This document shows, in pieces, positions 1 through 10,800 of a DNA stretch of 64,000 nt. The stretch covers positions 9,407,100 to 9,471,099 of the forward strand of contig OX030957.1 in NCBI GenBank assembly GCA_943735955.1. The letters are read 5' to 3'. The first letter of the stretch is position 1; each line of letters begins with the position of its first letter. The notes beneath the pieces are model-generated. The model did not search any database, was not told the origin of the DNA, and worked only from the letters and a program-made list of their open reading frames with translations. A program made the translations under genes and the position numbers. The stretch is from Piscicola geometra (taxonomy: Eukaryota > Annelida > Clitellata > Hirudinida > Piscicolidae).

Positions 1-224
1 TTTATTATATATTAATAACGGTTCAAACGTCGAACTTATTTTTATCTTCAGCGAAGGATGTTGAAGTATGAAACAATAGTAGTTGAAACCTCAACGAAGC
101 CTTATCATACTGAGTTTATGCTATTACAATACATCTTTATAAGAATGGGATACATCTGATATGCATTTATGTAGATATTATCCACTGTTATCAGCTTTTA
201 AAGATAGTAAACAATATGCAGAAT

Positions 225-556
225 CGGCGATTTGCTGCAAATCTTGGGGGGGGGGGGGGTCTTAACCAGCATGGACGATCCTGGGGGGTCCTGGGGTCCC
301 TCTCTCCACTTAAAAAAACATTTTTTAACTTCTCTTTTGATAAGAATATTTAAGTAAGCATTAACATTTTTATTTTAGACAACTATAACTATATCTAAAC
401 ATACTCTAAACATATCTAAACAATGTATTAATTATTAGAAAATTCTGTTTTATGCCATGTTTGACGATTATGATCGCATCAAAAAAAGAGTTGAAAAGTG
501 TTTTTTTTAAAGTGTAGAGTCCGAACCCCAAGGCCCCTCCAGAATCGCCGTCCATG
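225..556. mobile_element. Foldback MITE-like element, copy A
   Basis: The inner end reads CATGGACGATCCTGGGGGG and the far end is its near inverse (AGAATCGCCGTCCATG). Outside the left inner end lies a second motif, CGGCGATTTGCTGCAAATCTT followed by a poly-G tract. Within the arms, a TTTTGATAAGAATATTT stretch faces an inverse copy (GATTATGATCGCATCAAA), so the whole unit can fold back. Related copies lie near 24.5 kb and 45.5 kb, with rearranged copies near 17.4 kb and 53.6 kb. No coding capacity is seen. Confidence 0.7.
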
Positions 557-674
557 AAAATAAAGATATTTATAGTTAGGGATATAATCATCAAATGTAA
601 ACCAATACGGACCATTTATTATTACTCCACAATGCTATAAAAATATAATAAAAGGAAACAAAAAATCCACAAAC

Positions 675-903
675 TTTTTTTGCGCCCATGTTTGACTGAG
701 TAAGTGAGGTCCTTAAACTCAATGTTGATATGCTTGATCTTTGGTAGTTGCGAAAAAGCAGAAGTGTATCCTTCTTTGTTGTCAACCTTCTTGAGCCTGG
801 GGATGCTGATGGGAATGAGGAAGTTGTCATTCCTCTCCACTAACTGACCGTTCTCACCCACCACCAGCGGCACTTGGATCTGTACAGACACTAATTCCGC
901 CAT
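675..903 (-). CDS. ABCG-type half-transporter, first coding exon (partial gene)
   Basis: The minus-strand ATG at 903 opens 76 codons that end at a GT donor (complement of 673-674). The last 20 residues, with the core INIEFKDLTYSVKHGRKK, match the stretch just ahead of the Walker A region in ABCG half-transporters (white, ABCG1, ABCG4 and relatives). This region opens the nucleotide-binding domain; family members pump lipids, pigments precursors or xenobiotics across membranes. The Walker motifs and membrane segments are absent and must lie on exons beyond the left edge of the window. The first 50 residues are hydrophilic with no signal peptide, as usual for a cytosolic N-terminus. The subfamily member cannot be decided from this exon. 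Confidence 0.6.
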
Positions 904-2060
904 TGAAAAGTATTCTTAGAGCGTAAAATTTCCCTATTGAACCTATTTTTGTTTTTTGCTTTTGAAATCGCTTTGTTAGCAATTCTTGACCAAGATTCCA
1001 AGTCAAATGCTTAACGATTTATTATTATTATTCCATATAACAATATTTACTAATTGTAAGTGTTACTGCTACTTAACAATACTACTACATTAAACAGACA
1101 TGGAATTTCTTGAACGAACACACACAGCTAGCGATCGAATCAGCGCACATGATCAATGCTTTTATATGAACCTACATGCATTTATATATCGCCTATTCGT
1201 TAATAAAGCTTCAGTACAGTTAAAATTAGTTCACATATGACTTCTAAATTTGTCTTTCTTGATGTCATCAAGATATATTACGTACCACATGATTAATTAT
1301 TATAAAGACAGGATCATTAAATTTCTAATGAGGTTCATGAGAGGGCCAATAAAGTAGCTCTAAACTAGGTCAATGGAAGGACCTTCTGCGTGTGCATGTA
1401 CTAAGATCTAAAAAATACTAATTTTGGTAAACAGTTATTAGAGTTTGAATCATATTTTCTATTTCCGATAATGTTTCTGAAAAACGTCAACTTTATGTTA
1501 AGATTTTCAAACTATTCAAGCTTCTTTTCATATCAATGAATACATTTCAAAACTGCAAACCGGATATCAACATATAATTTAAAAATAAAATGATTAAATA
1601 GAATTTAAAATTATATTCAAAGCAAAAAAGGTGTTCAAGATACTTTTATCGAAACGCCCTATAATAATTTTCGAAAAGATGAGCTGTTGAGGCGATGCGT
1701 CAAACCGGAGAATTTACAGACCAAAGTAGATCTCACCATCTAATCTTTTAAGCAATTCGTTAGAGGACTGTGCAAAAAATATGTTTCAATAAAATAGAAT
1801 AGAAATAATGTAATGATTTACAATTTTGGTTCTTTTTTATAAAGCTCAAAACACCTTTAGTAAAAGTGAATGCGTGATATTTTCAAAATGTTGTAAATTA
1901 ATATATTTTCAAAACTGAAACAAAAATAAAAACTTTAATTATTTTAAAAACGAAAACGAAAATAAAAACTTTAATTATTTTCAAAACGAAAACGAAAATA
2001 AAAATATAATTAATTCCAAAACGAAACTGAAATAAAAACTATAATTATTTAATTAAACGA
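904..2060. other. AT-rich non-coding stretch
   Basis: No reading frame with protein-like composition was seen on either strand. From about 1895 the sequence becomes the repeat array of the hAT-like remnant listed next. Confidence 0.6.
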
Positions 2061-2071
2061 AATTAACACTG
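1895..2071 (+). mobile_element. Right end of a hAT-like element (GAAAACGAAAATAAAAACT repeats)
   Basis: Repeated GAAAACGAAAATAAAAACT units end in CGAAATTAACACTG. The segment aligns almost base for base with 21890-22060, which belongs to an element bounded by CAGTGTTATTTTCG inverted repeats. The left terminus is missing here, so this is a truncated copy. Confidence 0.65.
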
Positions 2072-2870
2072 GTTTGGAGCTTGTTTGAGCAATATTCACT
2101 CTGATGGTGAGCCTTTGCATTAGTTACTAATGATTATTTTTGTATTTTGAGCAACCAGCTAGCACTAAATTTTTTAAAATTAAATTAACTGATATATATA
2201 CATACATATATATATTTTTTAATGAGCTGAAATTTTTAAAATGCAATACTTTTTTTTCTTTTCAGAAACATCTGTTGATAGACTTGCAGTGATTACAACA
2301 GAAGATACTATACATTTCAAAAAGAGAATATAACTTTTTGAATCTGTTATATTTTAATATATATTTTCATTTGGGCCATTTGTTTAATTAAATCTTTTTA
2401 CTATTGAAGAATCAATTTATCTTTATAAATTGATAATTGCATAATAATTAAGATTTCTGTTTAAAAAGGTATTTGTATGTATTTTGGTGTAAGTGTTTTC
2501 AATATTTTTCTCAAACTCAAACTTATGAATTCTTTAAAAACTCAAAATCTACCAATTTTATTTTCTAATTTTTTCTCAAAACCTTTTAATCAGTAAAACT
2601 GTCATTTCTTAGGAGAAAATATCTATCCAAAATAAATTGTAAAAAATTTCTTTAAAATGTTCCAAACGAAAAAATTATTTTAAAAACTAAAATCTTGAAA
2701 TAATTAGACTAGCCTTTAAATCTCACTTATATTCTTACTTTCTCATCATCATCATTGTTCTTATAATTAAATGATTTTTAAAGGTGATAAAATATCATCA
2801 TTGAGAGTCTTATAATGATGGCCTGAGTGGGTTTACGCCACTTTAATAATATTCGTCGTATTTAAAAATA
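2072..2870. other. AT-rich intergenic stretch with a SINE tail fragment
   Basis: No gene is seen. Around 2815-2862 the motif gtgggtttacgccactttaataatatt matches the 3' part of a SINE-like repeat found again near 12060, 37780 and 43520. Confidence 0.5.
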
Positions 2871-3310
2871 TTGTATTATTGTATTGTGTTGTATTGTGTT
2901 GTATTGTATTGTATTAGTGTATTTTATTTTATTGTATTTTAGTTTAATGTATTTAATTGTAATGTATTTAATTGTAATGTATTTAATTGTAATGAATTGT
3001 ATTGTTGTATTGTATTTTATTGTAATTTATTGAATTTTATTGTATTGTAATGTATTTTATTGTAATGTATTGACTTTTATTGTATTGTAATGTATTGAAT
3101 TGTAATGTATTGAATTGTAATGTATTGAATTGTAATGTATTGAATTGTAATGTATTGAATTGTAATGTATTGAATTGTAATGTATTGAATTGTAATGTAT
3201 TGAATTGTAATGTATTGAATTGTAATGTATTGAATTGTAATGTATTGAATTGTAATGTATTGAATTGTAATGTATTGTATTGTATTATTGTATTGTATTA
3301 TTATATTGTA
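2870..3310. repeat. 15-bp satellite, unit TGTATTGAATTGTAA
   Basis: From 3080 to about 3270 the 15-bp unit is repeated nearly perfectly about 13 times; to the left it degrades into irregular TGTATT/TTGTAATG arrays. The open frame through it (a five-residue NVLNC repeat) follows from a unit length divisible by three and is not a gene. Confidence 0.9.
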
Positions 3311-3345
3311 TGATTGTATGGTTTAGTGTATTGTTTAGTGGGGCT

Positions 3346-3647
3346 TCATTTCAGAGAGAAGCAAGCATACTCCTCCCCCTTCGACTCCATCATCTGGTCC
3401 ACTTGTCGGGTCTTCTTCACCTGCGGAGGCTCCGACCTCATCATCAACCTCCGTCCAAACTGCCCAGTTTTGAAGTTCTCATTCAGCTCATCATTAACCA
3501 TTTAATTAAATAATTATCTTAAAAGTTCTATTCACGACGGGTTATTCGATGGTCGATCTTATGATTAATGATTCAAATGCCACCTTTTTCCTGGGCTCGG
3601 CATTGGCTCTTTCCATTACTTTCTTGAACTTCCTGGTGTTGTCGTTG
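3346..3647 (-). CDS. Unrecognised C-terminal exons, minus strand
   Basis: Two stretches look like consecutive exons read leftwards: 3647-3584 (reading NDNTRKFKKVMERANAEPRK, donor AAG|GTGGCA) and 3486-3346 (LNENFKTGQFGRRLMMRSEP and on to a TGA). They join in phase 0. The product is rich in Lys, Arg and Glu and mostly hydrophilic, and third codon positions are GC-rich against an AT-rich background, which supports coding. I do not recognise the family. They sit left of the PDE4-like exons on the same strand, but their sequence does not match any part of PDE4 that I know, so they may belong to another gene. Boundaries are by eye. Confidence 0.4.
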
Positions 3648-4030
3648 CTCAGTTTGATTACAATTTATTATTTAGTCCAACAAAAACCTCAAAAAAGTAA
3701 TATTTTTCACAGAAATTAATATCTTTGAAGTGATAGTTATGATGTTGGAAGTTACATATAATTTATTTATGGAAAAAATAGTTTTGTTAAAAAATTTTTT
3801 TTTTAATTTTTACTTTTGTTTTTTTTTATCATTGAAAAACGTGAGATAGGGAAGCGTTTCCAAAAAAACATGAATTTAAAACTTTAAAAAATTGATTTTT
3901 TTTTCGGAGTGTGTGAGAGCTTCTTTTGGAAAACAAGATTGTCTGAAATACATTGATGATTAAAACACGAAAAAAATGTTTTAAATTTTTTGAAAAAGAT
4001 TGAATGAAAAATAAATAAATAAATAGCAAC

Positions 4031-4116
4031 TGGTGTTGATGAGATGCTGGTTAGTGAGGCCTGGATGGTCGACGTCATGGATGATGCTTGCAAATTGGTC
4101 GAAAAGATCTCTGTGT
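4031..4116 (-). CDS. PDE4-like phosphodiesterase exon (metal-binding HD motif)
   Basis: Read on the minus strand this encodes LFDQFASIIHDVDHPGLTNQ then HLINT, ending at a GT donor (complement of 4029-4030) and preceded by a TTTTTTCAG acceptor. The IHDVDHPGxxNQxLINT block is the diagnostic metal-binding signature of class I cyclic nucleotide phosphodiesterases and fits the PDE4 (cAMP-specific) version better than PDE1 or PDE10. The His and Asp of HDxDHPG coordinate the catalytic zinc and magnesium. The exon normally next, with the ALMYND/LENHH motifs, was not found to the left before 3.3 kb, so the gene is either spread further or broken. Confidence 0.75.
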
Positions 4117-4844
4117 CTGAAAAAACTTTCTGTGTGTGTTTGTGTGCGTGTGTGTTTGTGTGTGTATGTTGTTGTGTGTGTATGTTGTTGTGTGTATGGA
4201 TTACTATGTATATTTTTAAAGAAAACATTTTTTCTTTAAAATTTTGTATTTTTTTCTGTATTTTTTGTTTTTTTAGTCTTTTCTAGAAAAATCTCTCAAA
4301 TACTTAGAGATTTCCGTTTGAACTGGAAAAACTTCCATTAAAAAAAAAGAAGTTAAAAAGAATATTTCAAAGTCGCATATTGAAAAATGTTGATGCGGTA
4401 AAAACATAATCTTATTGAACTTTCGATTACTTAATAGTTGTACACAAATTTCACGAGCTTTACACTTTTAATGTTGTTGTAAAAAATTTTAAAGTTCAAA
4501 GAAAGCTTAAATTTCAAAGGTTTTCGCTGAGAACTCAGGATCCATAAGGTCCATAAGGACTCCATCGCTTCTTCAACACTACAATGGTGCAAAAAGCAAG
4601 AAAGATTTAGTTGATGCCCATATAATACGGAGTGCACACACATTCAACATATACAGATAATCAGAATTACTGACCGTCACTAAATGGTCATCTTCATTAG
4701 AAAAACATTTTCCGTCATTATCACTAAACCGTCAACATCCTGGCCTATACTCACTGCACCACTCTCACTTTCAGAGAACTCTATAAAATATTTCTTACTG
4801 CATAGATACATGAAACTTAGAACTGGTGAATCGGTTATGGGGTG

Positions 4845-4945
4845 AATAGGTTAAGGGGTGAATCGGTTATTGGGTGAATCGGTTATAGGGTGAATCGGTT
4901 ATGGGGTGAATCGGTTATGGGGTGAATCGGTTAAGGGGTGAAAAG
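4845..4945. repeat. 17-bp tandem repeat (GGGGTGAATCGGTTAT)
   Basis: About six near-identical copies of GGTGAATCGGTTATGGG lie in tandem. They fall in the intron between the two PDE4-like exons. Confidence 0.85.
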
Positions 4946-5089
4946 TAAAATTTCATCACAAAAGCATTCAAAAAAATATTAATTGATTACTAAAAACAAG
5001 AAGAAAAAGGCTATGCTTTGAAAGTATAAATTTAAAAAAAAAGTTATTAAAACATTCATAAAAACAAGACAAAATGACCCGATTCTGAC

Positions 5090-5254
5090 CAATAAAGGGC
5101 TCTTATTCAGAAGCACGTGGACAGAGTAGGTGACATCGGCGGTGTGGATTCGGTTGTGGTAGAGGTGTGAGAGGGGGTAGTGCTTTTCGATGGTGGCCAA
5201 GTACTTGAGCAGTGACCTGCCATCGATCTTGAACTTTTGCATCATGTCCCGCTG
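5090..5254 (-). CDS. PDE4-like phosphodiesterase exon (first catalytic histidine)
   Basis: A CAG acceptor at 5255-5257 and a TTG|GTCAGA donor bound exactly 55 codons. The exon starts QRDMMQKFKIDGRSLLKYLA and contains YHNRIHTADVTYSVHVLL. The YHNxxHAADV motif carries the catalytic histidine and one metal ligand of class I phosphodiesterases; the following S/T-HVLL helix is typical of PDE4. Thr replaces the usual first Ala in HAADV. Together with the exon at 4031-4116 it would hydrolyse cAMP. The linking segment between them (the VFTDLE region) should lie near 4515-4600, where the best acceptor leads into an in-frame TGA. The intron ahead is a long GT/CA microsatellite. Confidence 0.75.
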
Positions 5255-5349
5255 CTGTGTGTTTGTGTGGGAGGGGTTTGTGTATGTTTTGTGTGTTGAA
5301 AAAGGGTGTTTGTTTGTGTTGTGTGTTATGTGTTGGAAGGGGAGAGGTG

Positions 5350-5444
5350 TTTTTTGTGTGTGTATGTGTGTGTGTGTGTGTGTGTATGTGTGTGTGTGTG
5401 CGTGTGTATGTGTGTGTTTGTGTGTGTGTGTGTGTGTGCGTGTG

Positions 5445-5477
<33 letters not shown>

Positions 5478-5482
5478 TTTTG
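5350..5482. repeat. GT/CA dinucleotide microsatellite
   Basis: A long TGTGTG tract with occasional A and C interruptions; open frames through it are artefacts of low complexity. A smaller GT tract lies at 4130-4195. Confidence 0.95.
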
Positions 5483-5659
5483 TACCAAAGTTTGGTTAGA
5501 AGCTGCCATTTTGGTAGCCGCTCAAAAAAATTTGTGGAATAAACGGTTTTGGGTATAGTATTTTAAAATATTAAAATGTTAAATAAATAAATAGTTAAAA
5601 TAAAAATGTTTTTTGTATGAATTTTGGTAATTTTGAGTCTGTTAAGGAATGGGCGCAAA

Positions 5660-5755
5660 AAGCCAAGGTGGCTGCAAGAAACCAAGATGGCTGCAGGAAA
5701 CCAAGATGACTGCAGGAAACCAAGATGACTGCAGGAAACCAAGATGAGCTGCACC
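5660..5755. repeat. 20-bp tandem repeat (GCTGCAGGAAACCAAGATGA)
   Basis: About five tandem copies of a unit near GACTGCAGGAAACCAAGATG. Confidence 0.85.
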
Positions 5756-5770
5756 AAAAGAAAAAAAACC

Positions 5771-5843
5771 TTCCACAACAACGACAGTTTCAGTGTTGGC
5801 AACGACTTTTCCTTCACCTTCTGTCGCAGCCTCAACACCAGTG
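5771..5843 (+). other. Dispersed exon-like module, copy 1
   Basis: Plus-strand reading gives FHNNDSFSVGNDFSFTFCRS followed by LNTS, ending at a GTAAGA donor-like site. Similar modules occur at 41542, 50124 and 59310. Minus-strand frames are not conserved among the copies, so the plus frame is the one under constraint or descent. Family unknown. Confidence 0.4.
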
Positions 5844-5886
5844 GTAAGAAGATAATGAGAAATGATAATTATGTTTTGTGGTTATG

Positions 5887-5964
5887 GCGAGCGAGTTGGC
5901 TTAGATGGTAAAGTCGTTGGACCTGCAACTTAAAGGTCGTCAGTTCGAATCCCTGTTCAGCTAA
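5887..5964 (+). repeat. tRNA-like sequence, probable SINE head
   Basis: An A-box-like TTGGCTTAGATGG (5896-5908) and a B-box-like AGTTCGAATCC (5942-5952) are spaced as in a tRNA gene. The expected acceptor-stem halves do not pair, so a tRNA-derived SINE head or decayed tRNA is more likely than a functional tRNA. Confidence 0.5.
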
Positions 5965-6870
5965 CCTATACCTAGTGAACTTGATGTAATATTATTAAAG
6001 CAAAAACTTTTGCCAAAAAAGAACGCTAGATTAAGAAGCGATCAATTTATACGCATGACTGGAGTATTATGCACAGCAATATCGCTCTATTGTTCTTGTG
6101 CATTTTGAATGGAGATAATGGGACTTTATTGAATAACACCTTAGCAATAATGATTAAGAAATCTGTTCACAGTGATTTTGTGCTTATTGAATAATGTAGA
6201 ATTTTATGATAATAAAGCAATCGGAAGTATTGTGAAATTAAAAACGTAGTCTGAAGGGCGTATGTAATGTTAAAAAAATATATATCAAATATGTGAAAAA
6301 TTATATAATGAGACCTAAATATATATAACTTTTATTTTTTTTCAAAATTGGAAAATTAGATAATATAAATAATATTACTATCGACAATCTTAATCGTGAG
6401 AAATTTTAATGATTTAATAAGAACTAATAATAAAATTCGTTATCTCAATTTATGCGGGCTCTGGAGCAGACAGAAATGTTTCAATTGTTTTCCAAAGTTT
6501 TTGAAAAACAAAGATGGCGTTAAGATTGCTATTAGAACCCAAAAAAACGCAACTCTAACCAGCCTGATCTTTATACATTTTTTCCCACAATCTTTCTATT
6601 TTAAAAAAATCAAATAAAAACTCTCCCAACATTGCGATATTTTTATTCAAAATTATTGAAAATTATTTTGGATGAATTAAGTTTATAGTGCTTTCTGCGC
6701 TGAAGCCGAGTGGTTCCGGGCACAGAGTTCATGCATATATGCATGAGCAGAAGACAGCTCACAAGTTAAAAAGAAAAAGCCCGCACTTCCGATGTATTCT
6801 CAAGTCGAATAAAAAACTGTAAAAAATTCTAGAAAGTATTACAAAACGAACAATTGAAAAAAAAGAAAAG
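5965..6870. other. Intergenic stretch without recognisable genes
   Basis: AT-rich. Near 6698-6720 a GAAGCCGAGTGGTTCCGGGC motif resembles a tRNA A-box, but no matching B-box follows at the right distance. Confidence 0.4.
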
Positions 6871-6874
6871 TTTA

Positions 6875-6990
6875 TTATTTTGATCTGAGAGACATGAGCA
6901 TGAACTTTTTCAAGCATTTCTCACGGCGCTCGGGGAAGGTTGTCAACAAATCGGAACACTCCGCTGCCAAGCTCTTCTTCAATGAAGTAA
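6875..6990 (-). CDS. Possible terminal exon, unrecognised, minus strand
   Basis: From an acceptor-like ATTGAAG at about 6980 the minus strand reads KSLAAECSDLLTTFPERREK and on to a TAA at 6875-6877. Third-position GC and an amphipathic, Leu-, Glu- and Lys-rich product suggest coding, but I know no family for it. Neither its gene nor its upstream exons could be identified. Confidence 0.3.
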
Positions 6991-7768
6991 TACTACCTTT
7001 CCACTCGTTCGTTAAAATATAATAGAAAAATATGGTTTTGCAAATATGGTTTTGCACCGGCTTGTTTAAACATAATTTGAATCTCTGTTATAAAACTGAA
7101 GCAAAAATTTCGTATATTAAACCTAATCCCTAACTCCAACCAAAAAATTTTAAAAAATAAATTATTTACTTATTTAGAGAAGAAAATAGCCTATTCTTTT
7201 CTAAATTAATGTTTGTAGTAAATAATTGACAAATCAAATAATATATTATATAAAATTAATAATTACAATATTTTTAAAATGTTTAAATATAACTATATTA
7301 TATTTAGATCTCTGAAAGCTCGTCATCCCGTTGATATACTGGAGTTTGCATCGGCTTCCAGCAACATAGTTATTTGTTCAATTAAGCATATCACTAGTCG
7401 TAAACGCCAATGTGGTGGATGTGCCATTAGGCTAATGCAAGCAATTGTTGTCGCATGGGAGCGATTTGACAATGGCATAATGGTGTCCCTGTTGTCATGA
7501 TGGCGTTGCTAAGAAACTTTGGTAGATTAGTGGGAAAAGCTGATTTAGAAGGGTCTTTGAAGTGTTTAGTTTTTTGGTCTCACTTGTGTCAAGACGCTTT
7601 TAGAAATTCATCAATGAAAAACGACATTGTGAAGGAAATTGGAGCGGATAAAACGGGGAAAGAAAAAAATAACTAAGATACAATTCAAAATCGACTAAAA
7701 TAGTGTTAAGAAAATGAGCTTTAAAAGAAACAGCAAGCACATTCGAAACTGTAACAACTTTGAACGCC

Positions 7769-7867
7769 ATGACCCTGCAACAGATCAAGTCTGGCGCCTT
7801 CTTGAAGTGCGAGAAGTCGGGCAAGTGGCTGCCTGGAATAGTGCCAGACGAAACGAGCGTCTTCAAG
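7769..7867 (+). CDS. TRPA gene, proposed first coding exon
   Basis: ATG at 7769 opens 33 codons (start MTLQQIKSGAFLKCEKSGKW; end VPDETSVFK) and stops at an AAG|GTTAGC donor in phase 0. Joined to the exon at 10038, whose ATG is then internal after an AAAAAG acceptor, it gives VFKMVADNDLEGL, matching the VFKAAESGNLDDF motif that opens the ankyrin region in insect TRPA1. That match is why I link it across a 2.2-kb repeat-filled intron. An upstream non-coding or short coding exon may exist. Confidence 0.6.
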
Positions 7868-10800
7868 GTTAGCGCGGGAAAGCATGCTCGTGGTGTTTAA
7901 ACTGTTTTTATAAACTTTTTAACCGAGCCCCAATCTAGAGTAGGACTACAACAGTGTCGAAACACACTTTTTATAATAGAAGGAATTTAGTAGTTTATGT
8001 AAAAGCTTATAACCCTTTACGATACAATGGATGTTTTTTTATAATATTATTAATAGCGTAATTTGTATGCGATATGCATGGGAACAATGGACCTTTCTCG
8101 TCATTTGGCATTTCCTCTCTTTTACGCCCCTGCTTTTCATCTCGAATCGATACCAAAGAACAGAATGGCTCTTCTAATAGTTATAGTAATTGAAAAGATT
8201 TTTGTAGAAAAATCAATTTTTTTAATTTTTCAATTATTCTGCTTTAAAAAAGTCAATTTTTTTTAGGAATTTGTGTGTTCCAGGAATTTAAATGACGAAC
8301 ATTCATTGATCAGGAATTGGTAAAAGAAAAACATTAACAATGACGTCACTTAAGATCTTAGTTTGGATTTTTCAGAAAATTTAATAATAGGGAATAAGAG
8401 ATTTTGATTTAAATGAGAAATTAAATATTAAAGACTGTTTGCATCCCTAGTTAAGTACCGTTAATTTAGAAGTTATTTACATTACATTGGAAAGATTAAA
8501 AATACAAAATGGACTTTAAAAAGCTTGAGAAGGCAAAACATCTTTCCATTTAAATCATTATTACCCACACTTGCAATGCTCAAAAATGCTTTATGCCCTG
8601 TTTACACAATTCGTAAAGTGGCCATTCACAAACATGAGGCAGCGTGATGGATCGCTGATCCAAATTGCATTCTCTCAATCTTTGAAATGCGGTATTAAAA
8701 AGAAAACTGGAAAATCAAAAATGACAAAAGACTTTATAAACGTGGAATTGTTTTGAGTTTTATATATTAATGTTTTCTTAAGAGCTGCGCTAACAGCTCA
8801 CAAATTTATCAAAATTCGCCATGACACCCTCCAAGCAACTCGTCTGTGAATATTGAATATATAAAAATCATCTTAGGTTTTATTTAAAAAGTGATAACTA
8901 CTCATTTCACCATACAATACAATACAGCGACGAATATATTTAGGTGGCGTAAACCTGAACGAGTTTCAAGACCAATGCCCTCCGAAATATTCATTCAATC
9001 TACTTCTATCCGAACAGATCAACATCGATTTCGCGATAAAGTGCTTTATTCGAGTTCAATAAATAAAATTAGTAAATAAATATGAATTAATTAATAATAA
9101 ATAAACGCTTACGTAATCTCACCCGGGCACTTAATTGCGCTTCTTTTTTCGGCTCACGGAAAGTCAATAGATCGGCATGTTGATGCACAAGCAATGCATT
9201 TCAATTAGGGCTCTTGTGAGTGCCGCATCGAAAGCCTTGGAAGTATGTCAAGCCGAAATGAACGAGCTGCTCAATCTGACATTCTCGGCGGAAAACCAAG
9301 AAGTTAATTCATGGCATTATCGACCCGCTAATTCGGACGCCCTAACAACTCGTCTGTGAATATTGAATATCGCGTAGGCACAACTCTGAAAGCTTTTTTT
9401 AATAGAATCCACACTGCTAGTTGAGTAGAGTGGAGGAGCACTGAAGTTGTACTGGAAGAAACGATTGATCAAGAGCAGGCTTAGAGATTGCCACAAATGG
9501 CTTTGGTCTAATTGTAGATATATCTATATATATATATTATATAAATATGATACAGTATTAAATAAATATGATACAGTATTATATAAATATGATATAGTAT
9601 TACATAAATATGATACAGTATTATATAAATATGATACAGCCTTATATAAATATGATACAGTATTATATAAATATGATACAGTATTATATAAATATGATAC
9701 AGTATTATATAAATATGATACAGTATTATATAAATATGATACAGTATTATATAAATATGATACAGTATTATATAAATATGATACAGTATTATATAAATAT
9801 GGTATTATATGATACAATATTATATACATATAGTATTATATGATACAGTATTATATACATATAGTATTATATGATACAGTGTATACATATGGGCCTTACT
9901 ATGAGTATCCATCTACAACACGATCATCGTTTATCTACATGCACACACACACAGACAAACATAGAAACTCTAAAAGCCACACGTACACAAACACAGACAC
10001 ACAAAAAACACACACACAAAAACACACAAACAAAAAGATGGTTGCAGACAACGACTTGGAGGGCTTGAAGATGGTGGCGCGGAACAACAAGCACCTGCTG
10101 GGGATAAAGGACCTCAAAGGAAAAAGTCTGCTCCATCTGGCCACCATCCACTCCAAGACTGACCTCCTCTTCTTCCTCCTCTCTTCTGGACTCGGTATTG
10201 TAGTGAGGGTATTTAATAAGCAGATAATTGACAGATAATTGGCAGATAATTAGCAGATAAGTGATAAATAATAAGCAGATAAGAGATGAATAATAAGCAG
10301 GTAAGAGATAAATAATAATCAGATAAGAGATAAATAATAAGCAGATAAAAGATAAATAATAAGCAGATAAGATATAAATAATAAGCAGATAAAAGATAAA
10401 TAAAAAGCAGATGAGAGATAAATAATAAGCAGGTGATTGGAAGATAATGACAAGATAATTTCTAGATAAGGAACAAACAATTAGTAGATAACGATCAGAT
10501 AATTGATTGTTAAAAAGCAGATAATTGATTGTTAAAAAGCAGATAATTGATTGTTAAAAAGCAGATAATTGATTGTTAAAAAGCAGATAATTGATTGTTA
10601 AAAAGCAGATAATTGATTGTTAAAAAGCAGATAATTGATTGTTAAAAAGCAGATAATTGATTGTTAAAAAGCAGATAATTGATTGTTAAAAAGCAGATAA
10701 TTGATTGTTAAAAAGCAGATAATTGATTGTTAAAAAGCAGATAATTGATTGTTAAAAAGCAGATAATTAATAGATACTTTTTTGCAAAAGCATTTTTAAA

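Noticed and set aside
3080..3313. 77-residue frame of repeated NVLNC
   Set aside because: Direct product of a 15-bp satellite; no conserved non-repeat part.
5190..5558. Cys/Val-rich plus-strand frames
   Set aside because: They are a GT microsatellite and the antisense of the PDE4-like exon.
5887..5964. Functional tRNA gene
   Set aside because: Boxes are present but the acceptor stem does not pair; better as SINE head.
9524..9829. Tyr/Ser-rich and Tyr/Lys-rich frames on both strands
   Set aside because: Both arise from one 21-bp satellite.
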